Positions 17,161 through 26,170 of a stretch of DNA of 64,000 nucleotides are shown in pieces. Each line of letters opens with the position of its first letter. Within the stretch, counting starts at the first letter, position 1. The notes under the pieces are model-generated. The model saw only the letters and a list, made by a program, of their open reading frames with translations. It searched no databases and was not told the DNA's origin. The stretch comes from Sutterella massiliensis (GTDB lineage: Bacteria; Pseudomonadota; Gammaproteobacteria; Burkholderiales; Burkholderiaceae_F): NCBI RefSeq assembly GCF_016899755.1, contig NZ_JACJJC010000002.1, forward strand, positions 1 through 64,000, given 5' to 3'. The translations under genes and the position numbers were made by a program.

Positions 17161-17565
17161 GACACTTCCAAAACGCCCGGATAAGGGATCCCAGCGATCA
17201 GTTGTCGAAGCCTACGAGGCGGATTCGCCAAACCAAGTAGCTTTTGAGCGCAGCAAACAGATTGAACGCTACGTTTCTTCGGATGACGAAGCCGCCTTCG
17301 CTGCAAATAGCCTTTCTTCTACAATCTTCTAATCTTCTATTTTCGAGTAGAGGATTAGAAGAAAGAAGAGAGCGTTTGGGTTCCTCCTCTGTGCAAGCCG
17401 GCCGCTCCGAAATCATGAGCATGGCAAAGGACTTGATTCCTTGGGAAGATCGAATTTCCCGCCGGCAAGATCTCTCGATCGAGGAAGCTCGTTGCATATG
17501 CACGAATCGGGGGCTTCCGTTCTCTCCGGCGAACGTTGTCGGTTACGGCTGTTTCGTGCGTATCG
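17161..17565. other. Convergent intergenic region without recognised gene
   Basis: About 405 bases between the response regulator terminator and the stop of the leftward Crp/Fnr gene. Composition is AT-richer than the flanks, and short frames on both strands have no start signals. The one notable structure is the imperfect inverted repeat at 17325-17361. Confidence 0.5.
17325..17361. repeat. AT-rich inverted repeat
   Basis: Left arm TCTTCTAATC plus TTCTA and right arm TAGAG plus GATTAGAAGA can pair over about 15 bases with a short loop. TCTTCTA-like units also repeat in direct orientation just upstream. It could be a terminator of the leftward Crp/Fnr transcript or a protein-binding site. 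Confidence 0.5.
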
Positions 17566-18336
17566 TCAGAGCGCTGTTTTCGGGTAGCGCCGAACGAAGC
17601 CGCGCCACTCCATCGGGCGGCGAAAAGCGGCTGCCGGTTCCTCGGCCTCACGCAGCCACTGCCAGACGGCATCGAGCGACGCACTTCGCACCGATGCGCC
17701 TGCACCCGTACGCACGAGTTCGCCGCTCCTTCTCAATGCCGTGAGGTCGCGCTTTACTTGGCTCGGATTCGCGCTGACGACGCGCGAAAGCAGACTCACT
17801 GGCAACATCGGCTCGAAAACGAGGCGCTCTTCGCCGCCGACCGTCTCGAGCTCTCCGAAGATGAAGCCCCAGGTTAAAGCCCAAAGAAGAAGGCGGCTCT
17901 TGGCGGGCAAAAGCGCAATGGCACCGAAACCGAGCCGGTCGCCCTGAAAAAGCATGTCGAGAAATGCGGCAAAGCATTCGAAGAGCGCAACGTCCTCTCT
18001 GAGTTCCGAAAGAATCTGCTTGCGCGGCACATAGAGCGCTTCGCCTTCGGTGAGCAGGAAGTACTGCCCTACGCCCGGCCGCCCCGAAAAGAAGCAGTGA
18101 TTGCCGCCGATAATGCGCCCCGGCACCGAGAGCGCAATGGCGCTGCCCGGCTGGTTGTAGAGACTGCCGAAAACGCGTCCGCCCAAACCTTTTGTCAGGA
18201 GAACCAGCGCGTCGAAGCGGTCGTTTGGACCAAAAATGCATTCGCCCGCGCGCAGCCGCCTGATGCGACCGAAGCGTTCCAAAAGCGCCATGATCGGCGC
18301 GGGCGGACACGGCGTGATCCACGTGAGAAGCGGCAC
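17566..18336 (-). CDS. Crp/Fnr-family regulator, 5' end possibly frameshifted
   Basis: A 256-residue regulator with an N-terminal cyclic-nucleotide-binding-like beta barrel (about 20-120), a long dimerisation helix and a C-terminal winged helix (SRVVSANPSQVKRDLTALRRSGEL). No Fnr-type Cys cluster is seen, so the signal is unknown. The only start in this frame is a GTG at 18336 with no ribosome binding site. An ATG at 18410 in another frame is preceded by GGGAGG (13-base gap) and opens a peptide beginning MDTIRADEAFLASL. The frame upstream of the GTG also reads ASLPDDAF, so a one-base shift may have separated the true start. It is divergent from the flavoprotein gene and is its likely regulator. 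Confidence 0.75.
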   Translation of the reverse strand: MPLLTWITPCPPAPIMALLERFGRIRRLRAGECIFGPNDRFDALVLLTKGLGGRVFGSLYNQPGSAIALSVPGRIIGGNHCFFSGRPGVGQYFLLTEGEALYVPRKQILSELREDVALFECFAAFLDMLFQGDRLGFGAIALLPAKSRLLLWALTWGFIFGELETVGGEERLVFEPMLPVSLLSRVVSANPSQVKRDLTALRRSGELVRTGAGASVRSASLDAVWQWLREAEEPAAAFRRPMEWRGFVRRYPKTAL

Positions 18337-18543
18337 GAACGCATCGTCCGGAAGACTCGCTGTCGATGGAGTGACGCGAGAAACGCTTCGTCGGCGCGGA
18401 TGGTATCCATGACTTTCTCTTTTCCTCCCAACTTGCCTGAAAAGGCTTTTTCACAGAGCTCCAGCAACAAGCCGAACAGAGCCTCGAACAGTATCGCGGT
18501 TTGCTGCAAGTGCGCCCATTCGTGAAAGTTCCTGCCGAAAAGC

Positions 18544-18557
18544 GGCTCATTTGAGCC
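18544..18557. promoter_or_regulatory. Palindrome in the Crp/Fnr-flavoprotein divergent region
   Basis: GGCTCATTTGAGCC is a 14-base dyad with six-base arms, about 140 bases before the flavoprotein start and roughly the same distance from the possible Crp/Fnr start. Position and symmetry make it a candidate operator for the adjacent regulator. Inference only. Confidence 0.35.
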
Positions 18558-18699
18558 CGCTGAGAGGCTTGCGCCGCAGTGAAAATGAACGCGACCGATT
18601 CCTCAGTCGACGAGTTCCTTCGATTTCGTCAGGCGTCCTCGCGCGAACTCGTCCGAGCCAGATCGCTGCAACCTCGTTTTCCTTTTTTGGAGAAAGACC

Positions 18700-20208
18700 A
18701 TGACCTTCAAACTCAAAGCCGTCGCACTGCTTGCCGCCACCGCCTTTGCGCTTCCCGCCTGGGCCGACAAAACATACGACGCCGACCTCGTGATCGTCGG
18801 TGCGGGCGCGGGCGGCACGGTCGCGGCGGTCGAAGCCGTCGAGGGCGGGCTCAAGACCGTCATGATCGAAAAGAACGCCTATCCAGGCGGTGCAGGGCTC
18901 TTTATGGAAGGGAGCTTCGGCGTCGAGAGCTTCATGACGAAAAAGGCCGGCATGAAGTGGACGAAGACGGATGCCTTCAACGCGATGGCGAACTATCACC
19001 ACTGGCGCATCAACGCGCCTCTCATGAAGAAGTTCGTTGACCTCTCGGGCGACACGATTCAGTGGGTTTGGGACCACGGCGTGCACTGGAAGGAACTCAA
19101 GACCGCCTGGCGCGACAAGGCTGAACACACCTGGCACATCTATCCGAGTGCAGGGTCGTTGCCGAAAACCATGGTGAAGATCTTTAAGGAAAAGGGCGGC
19201 ACGCTGCTACTCAACACGCCGGGCGAAAAACTGATTGAAAAGGACGGCCGCGTCACGGGCGTCGTCGCCAAGGACGCGAAGACGGGCGAAAAGGTGACGA
19301 TCAACGCCAAGAACGTCATTCTTGCGACAGGCGGCTACAACTGGAACGTCGACTACGTGAAGGAGACGACCGGCATCGACATGATTCCGGTGGGCACGCC
19401 GGGGCGCACGGGCGACGGCATCCGCATGGCTTTTGAAGTGGGCGCCGTCGGCGACAACATGGGCCCGATGATGATCAACGGCGCCTTCATGCCGGCAGAG
19501 GGCGAGGCGATCTGCAACGGTCCCAACAAGGAAGTGCGCGCGCTCTTCCGCCAGGGCCTTCTCTATGTGGACGGCACGGGTAACCGCTTCTTCAACGAAG
19601 AACTCACGATCGACTGGCCGACCGCGTCGAACGCCATCGCGCGTTCGGGCGAATGGACCTACATCGTCTTTGACGAAAAGACGAAGAACGAAATCGCGAC
19701 GAAGGGCAAAGGCTATCTCAATCCCTGCGGCAACTTCATTCTTCGCCACCAGCACGCCACGCAGCTCGATCAGCTGCTCGCCGATAACGAAAAGAAGGGC
19801 AACGTCTTTATCGGCCAGACGATTGAAGAAGTCGCTCAGAAAGCCGGCATGGATCCCGCGATCCTCAAGGCGTCCTGCGACGCAATGACGAAGTACGCCC
19901 GTGAAGGCAAGGACGCGCAGTTCGGCAAAGACCCGTACTACCTGCGCGAAGTCGCCACCGGTCCCTTCTACGTCGTGCGCGGCAAGCTCAACACGCTCAC
20001 GTCTCTGAACGGCGTCAGGGTCAACGCGGACCTGCAGGTCCTCACGAAGGAAGGTCACGTCATCCCGGGCCTCTACGCGATCGGTCATGACGCGGGCGGC
20101 ATGTACGGCGATTCGTACGACCTCAAGGTCGGCGAAGGCACCGCTTCGGCCTTTGCCATTAACTCGGGCCGCATGTCCGTGATGCATATCCTGAGCGAAA
20201 AGAAGTAA
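18700..20208 (+). CDS. Secreted FAD-dependent reductase (flavocytochrome c flavoprotein type)
   Basis: A 502-residue protein with a clear Sec signal peptide (cleavage likely after AWA, residue 22), so it acts in the periplasm. An FAD-binding GAGAGG motif (34-39) opens a fumarate reductase / succinate dehydrogenase flavoprotein fold ending in GHDAGGMYGDSYDLKVGEGT. No haem c motif CxxCH is present, so electrons must come from a separate cytochrome or quinol-linked donor. Such enzymes reduce fumarate, urocanate or other unsaturated acids; the substrate cannot be told from sequence. GGAGAAA lies 5 bases before the ATG. Control by the divergent Crp/Fnr protein is likely. Confidence 0.88.
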   Translation: MTFKLKAVALLAATAFALPAWADKTYDADLVIVGAGAGGTVAAVEAVEGGLKTVMIEKNAYPGGAGLFMEGSFGVESFMTKKAGMKWTKTDAFNAMANYHHWRINAPLMKKFVDLSGDTIQWVWDHGVHWKELKTAWRDKAEHTWHIYPSAGSLPKTMVKIFKEKGGTLLLNTPGEKLIEKDGRVTGVVAKDAKTGEKVTINAKNVILATGGYNWNVDYVKETTGIDMIPVGTPGRTGDGIRMAFEVGAVGDNMGPMMINGAFMPAEGEAICNGPNKEVRALFRQGLLYVDGTGNRFFNEELTIDWPTASNAIARSGEWTYIVFDEKTKNEIATKGKGYLNPCGNFILRHQHATQLDQLLADNEKKGNVFIGQTIEEVAQKAGMDPAILKASCDAMTKYAREGKDAQFGKDPYYLREVATGPFYVVRGKLNTLTSLNGVRVNADLQVLTKEGHVIPGLYAIGHDAGGMYGDSYDLKVGEGTASAFAINSGRMSVMHILSEKK

Positions 20209-20235
20209 GTCTCGAGCGTTTCGGCTCACGAACCC

Positions 20236-20280
20236 AAGGCATCGGTCTTTCGATTTGAAGGCCCGGTGCCTTTCTCTTCC
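20236..20280 (+). terminator. Terminator after the flavoprotein gene
   Basis: AAGGCATCGG (20236-20245) pairs with CCGGTGCCTT (20263-20272), with one G-T wobble, followed by a pyrimidine-rich tail TTTCTCTTCC. Confidence 0.6.
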
Positions 20281-20481
20281 TCGCTGCGAGATCGCCTGAC
20301 GGGCGGCGGCCTGCCCCGACAGACGAATGGGTGCAGCCGTTCACGCAATGCGCCCAAGCGTGCCCCAAAAGCGCACCTAAACCGATGCCTATAATGGGGG
20401 TTTTCGTTAGTGCGAAACGCGGGCCTCATTCGGACATTGATCCAGCGAGCGCCCCTTCGCGAAGAACTTGGGGGAAAGCGC

Positions 20482-21351
20482 ATGACGGCTCGCATTCTGG
20501 ACGGCAAATCGATTGCCATGATGCTCGAAGAGGCGCTTGCAAAGCAGTCAGCAGCGCTTGAGAAGCGCGCCGGCCGCAAACCCGGCCTCTTCGTCGTGCT
20601 TGTGGGCGACGATCCCGCAAGCGCCGTTTACGTGCGCAACAAAACACGCGCCTGCGCGCGCACGGGCGTCAACTGCTTCGAGTCGATTCTGCCCGCGTCA
20701 ACCTCGCAGGACGAACTTCTCGGCATCATCGACGAAGCCAATGCCCGCGAAGACGTTGACGGCATCCTCGTGCAGCTGCCGCTGCCCGCGCACATTTGTG
20801 CCGAGGCCGTGATCGACCGCATCGCGCCCGAAAAGGACGTTGACGGCTTTCACATGCTTTCGGCGGGCGCGCTCTTGACCGGCCAGCGCACGCTCGGCTT
20901 TCGCCCGTGCACGCCGATGGGCGTCATGAAGCTCATCGAGGAAGCAGGCGTCGATCCCGCAGGAAAGAACGTCCTCGTGATCGGGCGCTCCAACATCGTC
21001 GGCAAGCCCCTTGCGATCATGCTCCTCGAAAAACACGCCACCGTCACGATCGCGCACAGCCGCACGACGGACCTGAAGACGCTCGCCCGCAATGCCGACA
21101 TCATCGTCGCCGCAGCGGGCCGCATCGGACTCGTCACGGGCGACATGATCAAACCCGGTGCCCTCGTGATCGACGTCGGCACGAACAGAAAACCCGACGG
21201 CAAGCTCACGGGCGACGTCGACTTTGCCGCCGCGCTCGAGGTGGCCGCTACCGTCACGCCGGTCCCGGGCGGCGTCGGCCCGATGACGATCGCCATGCTC
21301 ATGAAGAACACCGTCGAGTCGGCCGAGCGCCGGCTCGCGCAGCTGCCCTAG
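20482..21351 (+). CDS. folD: Methylenetetrahydrofolate dehydrogenase / cyclohydrolase
   Basis: A 289-residue bifunctional enzyme that interconverts 5,10-methylene-, 5,10-methenyl- and 10-formyl-tetrahydrofolate in the cytoplasm. It has the catalytic YxxxK (YVRNK), GILVQLPLP, PEKDVDGF and PCTPMGVM signatures, and the NADP-binding GRSNIVGKPLA loop. The start MTARILDGK at 20482 has GGGGAAAG upstream and gives the normal family length; an upstream in-frame start at 20410 adds 24 unlikely residues. A TATAAT-like element lies near 20392. prlC follows after 61 bases and may be co-transcribed. Confidence 0.96.
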   Translation: MTARILDGKSIAMMLEEALAKQSAALEKRAGRKPGLFVVLVGDDPASAVYVRNKTRACARTGVNCFESILPASTSQDELLGIIDEANAREDVDGILVQLPLPAHICAEAVIDRIAPEKDVDGFHMLSAGALLTGQRTLGFRPCTPMGVMKLIEEAGVDPAGKNVLVIGRSNIVGKPLAIMLLEKHATVTIAHSRTTDLKTLARNADIIVAAAGRIGLVTGDMIKPGALVIDVGTNRKPDGKLTGDVDFAAALEVAATVTPVPGGVGPMTIAMLMKNTVESAERRLAQLP

Positions 21352-21412
21352 GCCGAGCACCCGACGCCCGGGCGCTGCCGCAATGACTTTTTCAAACGCC
21401 ATCAAGACAACC

Positions 21413-23461
21413 ATGACCGAAACGAAGAATCCGCTTCTCGACCTCAGCGACCTGATCGACTATGCGTCGGTAAAGCCCGAACACGTTGCGCCTGCCGTCG
21501 ACTTCTGGAGCGCCAAGCTCGAAGCCGCACTCGCAGCCGCCACGGCGCCCGAAACGCCCGCGACGTGGGAGGCCGTCGTCGAGCCGCTCGAAAACGCCGT
21601 GCTCGACTTCTCGCGCGCCTGGGGCGTTGTCGGCCACCTGCAGTCCGTCGTCGACACGCCGGCGCTTCGCGACGCGTACAACGCGGCGCTCCCGAAAGTG
21701 ACGGAACTCTTCATCCGTCTCTCGCAGGACGAGGCGCTCTTTGCCAAGTACCGCGCGATCGAAGCGAGTCCCGAATTTGCGGCGCTCTCGGCCGTGCGCC
21801 AGCGCATCGTCAAGCGCGAAATCCGCGATTTCGTACTTTCGGGCGCGGCGCTGCCCGCCGAGAAGCGCGAACGCGTCATGGCGATCGGCCAAGCGCTTTC
21901 GCAGACGTCGCAAAAGTTCAGCGAAAACCTCCTCGACGCGACGAACGCGTTCGAACTCGTCATCGACGACAAGGCCAAGCTCGCCGGCATTCCCGAAGAG
22001 ACGCTCGCACTTTACGAAGCAAGCGCCAAGGCGGCGGGCAAGTCGGGCTGGCGCATCACGCTGCAGTTCCCGAGCTACCTTCCCGCCATGAAGTACTGCG
22101 AAGACCGCTCGATTCGCGAGACGCTCTACCGCGCCTTTTCGACGCGCGCGGCCGAGTTCGACGGCGCGCGCTTTGACAACACGCCGCTCATGACGGAGAT
22201 CCTTAAGCTGCGCGGCGAAGAAGCTTCGCTCTTGGGCTTCAAGAACTACGCGGCGCTCTCGCTCGAAACGAAGATGGCCGAGAGTCCCGAGGCCGTCCTC
22301 ACGTTCCTCCGAGACCTCGCCCGCCGAGCCAAACCCAAGGCGCAGGCCGACGTCGAAGAAGTGAACGAATTTGCCCGGCGCGAACTCAACCTCGAAACGG
22401 TTGAGCCCTGGGACCGCCCGTACGCGAGCGAGAAGCTGCGCGAATCGCGCTACAGCTACTCGGACGCCGAAGTGAAGCGCTACTTCACGGAACCCACGGT
22501 CTTCGCAGGACTCTTCAAGCTCGTTGAAACGCTCTTTGGCATCGAAATCAATGAAGCAAAGGCCTCCGTCTGGCACCCGGACGTGAAGTACTTCGAGGTA
22601 AAGCGCAACGGCGAAAAGATCGCCGCCTTCTACGCGGACCTCTACGCGCGCGAAGGCAAGCGCTCGGGCGCCTGGATGGACGGCGAGCGCACGCGCACGA
22701 TCCGTGCGGGCCGCCTCGTCACGCCCGTGGCGTACCTCGTCTGCAACTTCGCCGCACCCGTCGCCGGCAAGCCCGCAACGCTCACGCACGACGAAGTGAC
22801 GACGCTCTTTCACGAGTTCGGCCACACGCTGCACCACCTCCTCACGGCGCAGACCGAAGCGGGCGTCTCCGGAATCAACGGCGTCGAGTGGGACGCCGTC
22901 GAAACGCCGAGCCAGTTCCTCGAAAACTTTGCCTGGGACCGCGAAGTGGTCAAGAGCATCACCTCGCACGTCGAAACGGGCGAACCGCTTCCCGATGCGC
23001 TCTTTGAGAAGATGCTCGCCGCGAAGAACTTCCTCGCGGGCGCCGCCTGCGTGCGTCAGGTCGAGTTCGCGCTCTTCGACATGCTGCTCCACACGTCCTT
23101 CTCGCCCGACCGGGACGACATCCGGGCGCTCCTCGCGGATGTGCGCCGCGAAGTCGCCGTCGTCTTCCCGCCCGAATACGACCGCTTCCCGCAGAGCTTC
23201 GCGCACATCTTCGCGGGCGGCTACGCCGCGGGCTACTACAGCTACAAGTGGTCCGAAGTGCTCTCGTGCGACTGTTTCGAAGCGTTTGAAGAGACGGGAA
23301 TCCGCAATCCGGAAACGGGACGACGCTTCCTCACGGAAATTCTCGAGCGCGGCTCGAGCCGCGACGCGATGGAAAACTTCGTCGCGTTCCGCGGCCGCAA
23401 GCCCGAACTCGGGGCGCTGCTGCGCCTCACGGGGATCGTCGAAACAACGGCAGCAAAATAA
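21413..23461 (+). CDS. prlC: Oligopeptidase A, M3 metallopeptidase
   Basis: A 682-residue zinc peptidase that degrades oligopeptides, including cleaved signal peptides, in the cytoplasm. The zinc site HEFGH (467-471) and the downstream Glu in GINGVEWDAVE are present. Length matches E. coli OpdA (680). Start MTETKNPLLD was chosen because it aligns with the family N terminus (MTNPLL type); an in-frame ATG at 21383 is an alternative, and neither has a strong ribosome binding site. It lies 61 bases after folD in the same direction. Confidence 0.94.
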   Translation: MTETKNPLLDLSDLIDYASVKPEHVAPAVDFWSAKLEAALAAATAPETPATWEAVVEPLENAVLDFSRAWGVVGHLQSVVDTPALRDAYNAALPKVTELFIRLSQDEALFAKYRAIEASPEFAALSAVRQRIVKREIRDFVLSGAALPAEKRERVMAIGQALSQTSQKFSENLLDATNAFELVIDDKAKLAGIPEETLALYEASAKAAGKSGWRITLQFPSYLPAMKYCEDRSIRETLYRAFSTRAAEFDGARFDNTPLMTEILKLRGEEASLLGFKNYAALSLETKMAESPEAVLTFLRDLARRAKPKAQADVEEVNEFARRELNLETVEPWDRPYASEKLRESRYSYSDAEVKRYFTEPTVFAGLFKLVETLFGIEINEAKASVWHPDVKYFEVKRNGEKIAAFYADLYAREGKRSGAWMDGERTRTIRAGRLVTPVAYLVCNFAAPVAGKPATLTHDEVTTLFHEFGHTLHHLLTAQTEAGVSGINGVEWDAVETPSQFLENFAWDREVVKSITSHVETGEPLPDALFEKMLAAKNFLAGAACVRQVEFALFDMLLHTSFSPDRDDIRALLADVRREVAVVFPPEYDRFPQSFAHIFAGGYAAGYYSYKWSEVLSCDCFEAFEETGIRNPETGRRFLTEILERGSSRDAMENFVAFRGRKPELGALLRLTGIVETTAAK

Positions 23462-23475
23462 CTGAAGGCTCAGCA

Positions 23476-23501
23476 AGGACCGGCACGCGACTGCCGGTCC
23501 C
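23476..23501 (+). other. Hairpin after prlC
   Basis: GGACCGGCA pairs with TGCCGGTCC around a short loop. There is no T run, so it may stabilise the 3' end rather than terminate intrinsically. Confidence 0.4.
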
Positions 23502-23599
23502 GCCTCAAAGCAAACGCTCATAGCGCCGCCATTTGAAACAAGATGTTTCCGATTTTGCGGCGCTTTGCTTTTACGGTTAGAATTGATCTTCTCGTTCAA

Positions 23600-23674
23600 G
23601 CGGGCGTCGTATAACGGCTATTACCTCAGCTTCCCAAGCTGATGACGAGGGTTCGACTCCCTTCGCCCGCTCCA
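23600..23674 (+). tRNA. tRNA-Gly (CCC)
   Basis: A complete cloverleaf with encoded CCA. The seven-base loop TTCCCAA gives anticodon CCC, decoding GGG. A TAGAAT -10-like hexamer lies about 20 bases upstream. Confidence 0.95.
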
Positions 23675-23970
23675 AATTGCCCCTGAGTGCATTCGAAACG
23701 AGCAGCACAATTCGATAGCGGACTTGGCGTCCGAAAGTGAGCCCGGTGCGGTAGCGCAGCGGGCTTTGTTGTATCTGACGATTGCATGCCGCTGCGCCAA
23801 TCCGCTCACTTGGGCCTTTCGAGCAAGTGTGCGCAAAACGCAAATCGCGCAGCGCACCCGTCGCCCCTCTTAGAATGCGCGTTGCGGCTTCGCGCGCCGA
23901 TCGCGACGCGCAGAACGCCCGCCGCACGCACCTCCACTTCACCTTGCTTCCTCAACGAAGGACTCCTGCG

Positions 23971-24750
23971 ATGCCTCAACGCCTTATTTCACTCGACACG
24001 GAAACGACCGGCCTCTCGCCCGACAAAGGCGACCGACTCGTTGAAATCGGCTGCGTGGCCCTTGACGGACGACTCATCCGCACGAGCGAAGACAATCAGC
24101 TGCAGCTCTACATCAATCCCGAGCGCGAAGTGCCCCAGGAAGCGATCGACGTGCACGGACTCACGAACGAGTTCTTGGCCGACAAGCCTGTCTTCGCAGA
24201 CATTGCGGATCAGTTCCTCGACTTTGTCAAAGGCTCGACGCTCATCATCCACAACGCAGCGTTCGACACGGGCTTTCTCGATATGGAGCTCGGGCGCATC
24301 GGCAAGGGCCGCATCACCGACTACTGCGGCGTCATCGACACGGTGAAGCTCGCCAAGCAGCTGCTGCCCGGCAAAGCCGTGAGCCTCGATAGCCTTTGCC
24401 GCTACTACGAAATCGACAACTCGAGCCGAACATTCCACGGCGCGCTCCTTGACGCGCAGCTCCTAGCCGAGGTCTACCTTGCGCTCTCGCGCGGACAGGA
24501 TTCGCTCTCGCTCGGCGAAGTGAGCGTCGAGGACCTCCCGCCTATTCCGAGCCCGGATGCCTTCATTGTTCTCAAGGCCAAGCCAGAAGAGCTTGCCGAG
24601 CACGAACGCATCCTCGGGATTGCCGACAAGAAGTGCAAGGCGGTCTGCGCTTGGCATAAGCTCGAAGCCGAAGCGCAGGCGGCCCGGGAAGAAGCGGCGA
24701 GCGAAAAAGACGCAACCGAAAAGAACGCACCCGCAGCGCCCGCAGCCTGA
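23971..24750 (+). CDS. dnaQ: DNA polymerase III epsilon subunit, proofreading exonuclease
   Basis: A 259-residue DEDDh 3'-5' exonuclease that proofreads for the replicative polymerase. Exo I (DTETTG), Exo II (HNAAFDTGFLD) and Exo III (HGALLDAQLLAEVY) motifs are all intact. The C-terminal tail (about 180-259), Ala/Glu-rich, would bind the alpha subunit. The start at 23971 has an AAGGA site; the frame stays open 189 bases further upstream, but that part has no family similarity. It is preceded by a TAGAAT element at 23871. Confidence 0.95.
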   Translation: MPQRLISLDTETTGLSPDKGDRLVEIGCVALDGRLIRTSEDNQLQLYINPEREVPQEAIDVHGLTNEFLADKPVFADIADQFLDFVKGSTLIIHNAAFDTGFLDMELGRIGKGRITDYCGVIDTVKLAKQLLPGKAVSLDSLCRYYEIDNSSRTFHGALLDAQLLAEVYLALSRGQDSLSLGEVSVEDLPPIPSPDAFIVLKAKPEELAEHERILGIADKKCKAVCAWHKLEAEAQAAREEAASEKDATEKNAPAAPAA

Positions 24751-25233
24751 AGCCCGCGCCCCTTCGGCGTATGCTTGGCGTGTCCGCGGTCGACGCTTCG
24801 ACCGCCGGCAAAGACGCCTCTCAGTATTAACTCAAAGGCACTCAAGAGGAACCGTAAAAATCGCCCCGACGGGCCAAAATGTCGACAAATGATCGCCCGA
24901 TAGACTGCTCTTGTTGACTGCACGGCAAGGATTTCGACGAATAAGCGATTGGCCTTGGGCAATTACCCTCATCAGATCAAATGAGGCGCGATTTTGTGCG
25001 CGTTGAGCGCGAAATTTGAATTTCGACTCGACTAAGATTCCTCGAAAATCGACGCAAACTTCCCGGCCGCCCGTCTCGCGATAAGCACGCACGGCGGACG
25101 GCGAAGCTCGACATCCGTTTGATGAACCGTCGGCGAGTGAGTCTCTCGCGGGTTCTTGTGTCAATGACGCACAAACCCCGAACGCCAGGCCTCAACACCC
25201 GCCCGCTTGCCCGAAGCCCATAAGGAATCCGCC
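24751..25233. other. Long intergenic region before the ABC binding protein
   Basis: A 483-base region without a recognisable gene. It contains small dyads: GCGGTCGA/TCGACCGC (24788-24807), CTCAT/ATGAG (24969-24986) and the palindrome GAAATTTGAATTTC (25011-25024). The last could be an operator for the amino-acid transporter downstream. No riboswitch or small RNA could be identified. Confidence 0.4.
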
Positions 25234-25989
25234 ATGTCTTTCAAGAAAGCCGCTGTCCTTGCCTGCGCTCTTTTTGCCGCGGGTGCATCCCTCACGAACG
25301 CGCAGGCGCGCGACGTTCTGCGCGTCGGTACGGAACCGACCTTCGCGCCCTTTGAATTCCTCGACACGAAGACGAAGGAATTCGCGGGCTTTGACATCGA
25401 TCTCATCCGCGCCGTCGCCGACAAGGCGGGCTACGACGTGCACATCCTCAACATGGGGTTCGACGCGCTGCTGCCCGCGCTTATGACCGACACGATCGAC
25501 GTCGTCGCTTCGGGCATGTCGATCACGCCCGAACGCGCCGAGCGCGTCGACTTCACGAAGCCCTATTACAAGACGGGCCTCTCGATGCTCGTTCGCAAGA
25601 GCGACGCCGAAAAGTACACGCAGTTCTCGCACCTTGAAGGTCGCCCCATCGCCGTGCAGATCGGCACGACGGGCGCCGACAAGGCCAAGTCCATTAAGGA
25701 CGCCAAGGTGACGGCCTTCAACACGACGAGCGACGCCTTCATGGCCCTCTCGACGGGGAGCGCCGACGCCGTGATTCTCGACCGTCCGGTGATCGGGTAC
25801 TTCCTGAAGAGCCAGCCGCGCCTTGCGAAGAAGCTCCAGCTGCAGCCGACGATGGAAGACGCCGCGAGCTTCGGCTTTGCGGTGAAGAAGGGCAACACGG
25901 CGCTGCTTGAAAAGCTCAACAAGGCTTACGACGAACTCGAAGCGTCGGGCGAAGCCAAGAAGATCTTCGACAAGTGGTTTGCCGAATAA
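25234..25989 (+). CDS. Amino-acid ABC transporter substrate-binding protein
   Basis: A 251-residue family 3 solute-binding protein (GlnH/ArtJ type) with a signal peptide (residues 1-24, NAQA cleavage). The mature start DVLRVGTEPTFAPFEFLD and FAGFDIDLIRAVADKAG are classic ligand-lobe motifs. It would capture a polar or basic amino acid in the periplasm and deliver it to the permease encoded 181 bases downstream. An AAGGAA site precedes the ATG. Substrate not determinable. Confidence 0.92.
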   Translation: MSFKKAAVLACALFAAGASLTNAQARDVLRVGTEPTFAPFEFLDTKTKEFAGFDIDLIRAVADKAGYDVHILNMGFDALLPALMTDTIDVVASGMSITPERAERVDFTKPYYKTGLSMLVRKSDAEKYTQFSHLEGRPIAVQIGTTGADKAKSIKDAKVTAFNTTSDAFMALSTGSADAVILDRPVIGYFLKSQPRLAKKLQLQPTMEDAASFGFAVKKGNTALLEKLNKAYDELEASGEAKKIFDKWFAE

Positions 25990-26058
25990 CTGCTCTTAAA
26001 AAAAGAATCCCTGCGCCCCACGCGTCCCCTTCGGTGCGAATGCGGCGAAAAGATACCC

Positions 26059-26084
26059 CGGCCGGGCCGTCATGCGCCCGGCCG
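26059..26084 (+). promoter_or_regulatory. Intercistronic GC hairpin
   Basis: A nine-base perfect stem CGGCCGGGC/GCCCGGCCG with an eight-base loop, between binding protein and permease genes, without a T run. Such hairpins commonly stabilise the upstream message or partly attenuate, giving more binding protein than permease. Confidence 0.55.
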
Positions 26085-26170
26085 ACATTTAGAAAAAGAA
26101 CACGAATTGCGCGCAGCACCCCGAGGGCGCTGCGCAGCCCACCCCAAAAGCGACTGAAACAAAAAACGCC

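Noticed and set aside
17244..17744. Small open frame across the convergent gap and the Crp/Fnr 3' end
   Set aside because: No start signal, no recognisable product, and it overlaps the Crp/Fnr coding region in antisense.
21392..23599. Open frame of 735 codons opposite prlC
   Set aside because: Antisense shadow caused by codon bias; the peptidase on the plus strand has its zinc motif.
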